From Candidatus Kapaibacterium sp. (lineage in GTDB: Bacteria > Bacteroidota > Ignavibacteria > Kapaibacteriales > UBA4661): 42,241 bases of DNA. Each line of letters begins with the position of its first letter. The first letter of the stretch is position 1. The notes under the pieces are model-generated. The model did not search any database. It was not told where the DNA came from and saw only the letters and a list, made by a program, of their open reading frames with translations. A program made the position numbers and the translations under genes. The DNA is taken from the NCBI GenBank assembly GCA_004292595.1, contig RDXM01000112.1:1-42241 (forward strand), read 5' to 3'. Of this stretch, positions 40,694-42,241 are shown in pieces.

Positions 40694-42052
40694 TCACGGA
40701 TATTGCCCAAACATTTCCGAAAGCATCAACACTTCTTCTGCAAGATGAAATGACCCCGCAAGGAGCATGGGAACACGCTCTGTGAGCGCCATGCGACAAG
40801 CTGCTTCCACAGATTCGGCGATGTTCGCTTGAAAACCATGTTTTTTTGCAAGCTCCACAACACTTGTGTTTGTGCGGGCGCGAGGGAAATCAAGCTGCGG
40901 TGCGATGAGCTTCTCCGTGATAGGCTTCAACGCCATAAGCATTTGGTCAATATGTTTATCCTGCATTGCTCCAAAGATGAGATGCCACCTCGTATCTGCA
41001 TATCCACACGCACGAAGCGTTTCGACCAGCATTTGCACACCGGCGGGATTGTGCGCCACGTCCAGCACAATCGGTGGTGTTGCGTCGCTGGCAGCCCGCA
41101 AGAGTTCAATTCTCCCGCGCAACCCGCTATTCTGCGTGATATTCCTCAAACCCCGCTCAATTACTTCCTCTGCAACAAGTTCTTCTCTCCTATTTTTCCC
41201 TTGCGGCAAGCGTTTTCGCACTTGGTGAATGATTGCAAATGCTGTCAAAACATTCCGTGCTTGATGCGAGCCACAGAGTGGGATGTGGGCATTTTCGAGC
41301 GTCAGTTTTGGCGCACGAAGCGTGGCGGTCATGGAAAAATCGGGATGAAATTCAGCAATCTCCACACGATAGGCATCGTCCAGAAGGCAGATAGGAGCTT
41401 GATTTTCGGCGGAATGCTCCATAAACGTTAGCAATAATTCAGGACGCGATTCGGCAATAATACACGGCACATTTTGCTTCATAATGCCCGCTTTTTCGCC
41501 CGCAATTTCGGGCAAGGTTTCCCCTAAAAACTCGGTGTGGTCGTAGTCAATCGAGGTAATTGCTGTTATTAAAACATTCTTCGGCGCAAGGATATTCGTT
41601 GCGTCCAAGCGTCCGCCCAAGCCCGTTTCAATGACGGCAATATCAACTTTTTCGGTCGCAAAATGCTGAAACGCCATAACGGTCGCGGCTTCAAAGAAGA
41701 TGGCGTTCTGCTGGCGCACAAGCGGCATGATTTCTTGCACTCGTTCCAACAGCGCATCATTGCTTATTTCCACGCCATTTATCCGAATCCGCTCATTGAA
41801 GCGCAAAATATGCGGCGAGGTGTACAAGCCCACCTTCAAGCCCGCCTCCATCAGCACCGAAGCCACCACCGACGAAACCGTCCCTTTGCCGTTTGTTCCC
41901 GCAATGTGGATGCACGGAAATTTTTCCTGTGGATTGCCAAGCCGTGCAGCAAGTTCCCGTGCGCGTTCCAAGCCCGGTATGGCATCGGAACGGCGCAAAG
42001 CATAGAGTTCATCAAGAAGGTGTTGTAAAATGTTGGGTTGGGAAACGTCCAC
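40694..42052 (-). CDS. folC: Folylpolyglutamate/dihydrofolate synthase
   Basis: This 452-residue Mur-ligase-like enzyme adds glutamate to folates and, in many bacteria, makes dihydrofolate from dihydropteroate. The P-loop HIAGTNGKGTVSS (about 49-61) is followed by the family segment GLYTSPHILRFNERIRING, IETGLGGRLDATN, TSIDYDHTEFLG, EKAGIMKQNVP, and the C-terminal LDVAHNPAGVQML. All core motifs are intact. The start is a GTG at 42052 (MDVSQPNILQHLLDELYALR), which aligns with the family N-terminus; no ATG lies close upstream in frame. It is single in this window. Confidence 0.95.
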   Translation of the reverse strand: MDVSQPNILQHLLDELYALRRSDAIPGLERARELAARLGNPQEKFPCIHIAGTNGKGTVSSVVASVLMEAGLKVGLYTSPHILRFNERIRINGVEISNDALLERVQEIMPLVRQQNAIFFEAATVMAFQHFATEKVDIAVIETGLGGRLDATNILAPKNVLITAITSIDYDHTEFLGETLPEIAGEKAGIMKQNVPCIIAESRPELLLTFMEHSAENQAPICLLDDAYRVEIAEFHPDFSMTATLRAPKLTLENAHIPLCGSHQARNVLTAFAIIHQVRKRLPQGKNRREELVAEEVIERGLRNITQNSGLRGRIELLRAASDATPPIVLDVAHNPAGVQMLVETLRACGYADTRWHLIFGAMQDKHIDQMLMALKPITEKLIAPQLDFPRARTNTSVVELAKKHGFQANIAESVEAACRMALTERVPMLLAGSFHLAEEVLMLSEMFGQYP

Positions 42053-42144
42053 GAGGTTGCTTCAAAGTAAAGTGAAAAAGGGCAAATCTGCGTTGCCATC
42101 TGCTGTAAATTTCTTCTGTGAATTTCTTCAATCTAATATTTTTT

Positions 42145-42241
42145 GTAACTGGTCAGGTCTCAACAATGAAGAGGGGACGCAGATGAAGATGATTGAATGG
42201 ATGAAGATGATATTGATAAAAAAAAATCAGAGCGTGAATGC
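42145..42241. repeat. Family D element, copy 2 (cut by window edge)
   Basis: It starts gtaactggtcaggtc and continues acgcagatgaagatgattga. It then matches the opposite arm of copy 1 (20764-20951) over 37 bases in total. The rest is outside the window. It lies upstream of folC. Confidence 0.8.

Overview
The window looks like a chromosomal piece from the Bacteroidota/Chlorobiota (FCB) lineage, plausibly a non-photosynthetic Chlorobiota/Ignavibacteria/Kapabacteria-type bacterium. The grounds are a short RpoD/SigA of the Bacteroidota type lacking region 1.1, a secreted giant subtilase ending in a type IX secretion (T9SS) sorting domain, a bacillithiol-pathway BshA, DUF6588-like and Cbp1-like surface proteins, and mostly weak Shine-Dalgarno sequences. 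The lineage is inferred from gene families only. No rRNA, tRNA, CRISPR or prophage was recognised.

Layout. 0-3 kb: two glycosyltransferases (a GT4-like and a GT2 with a QxxRW motif) and an HxlR regulator. 3.3-10 kb: on the minus strand, a 1911-residue T9SS-targeted serine protease followed by a beta-barrel outer membrane protein. 10.3-14.7 kb (+): a DUF6588-like exported protein, HisF, arginase and a CapA-like phosphoesterase. 14.7-21.6 kb (-): a methyltransferase, a secreted leucine-rich-repeat protein, a PilM-like protein translationally coupled to CreD, the YifB/ComM AAA ATPase and a YdeI-family protein. 21.9-24.2 kb (+): an OmpA-family protein whose barrel resembles the 3.3-kb outer membrane protein. 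24.6-25.5 kb (-): rpoD. 26-30 kb (+): recA, tatA, a toxin-antitoxin pair lodged between two Tat genes, tatB-like, gatA and a thioredoxin-like ferredoxin. 30.3-37.6 kb (+): rhomboid protease, TonB, an IS5-like transposase relic, mannose-1-phosphate guanylyltransferase, a GT-C/TPR membrane protein, a Cbp1-like lipoprotein and an orphan MlaE permease. 37.8-42.2 kb: Fur (+), BshA (-), YigZ (+) and FolC (-).

Most genes are housekeeping or envelope functions. A recurring theme is surface biology: glycan assembly (two glycosyltransferases, GDP-mannose supply, GT-C/TPR protein), protein export (Tat, T9SS substrate) and the outer membrane (two related barrels, TonB, MlaE).

The most distinctive signal is intergenic. 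At least five families of hairpin-forming dispersed repeats occupy the gaps. Family A (about 80 bp, seven copies) has a conserved asymmetric loop and one copy whose stem has been replaced on both arms while the loop is kept. One copy carries a second element family nested in its loop. Together with the transposase relic and the toxin-antitoxin insertion, this suggests active small mobile DNA in an otherwise conventional chromosome segment.
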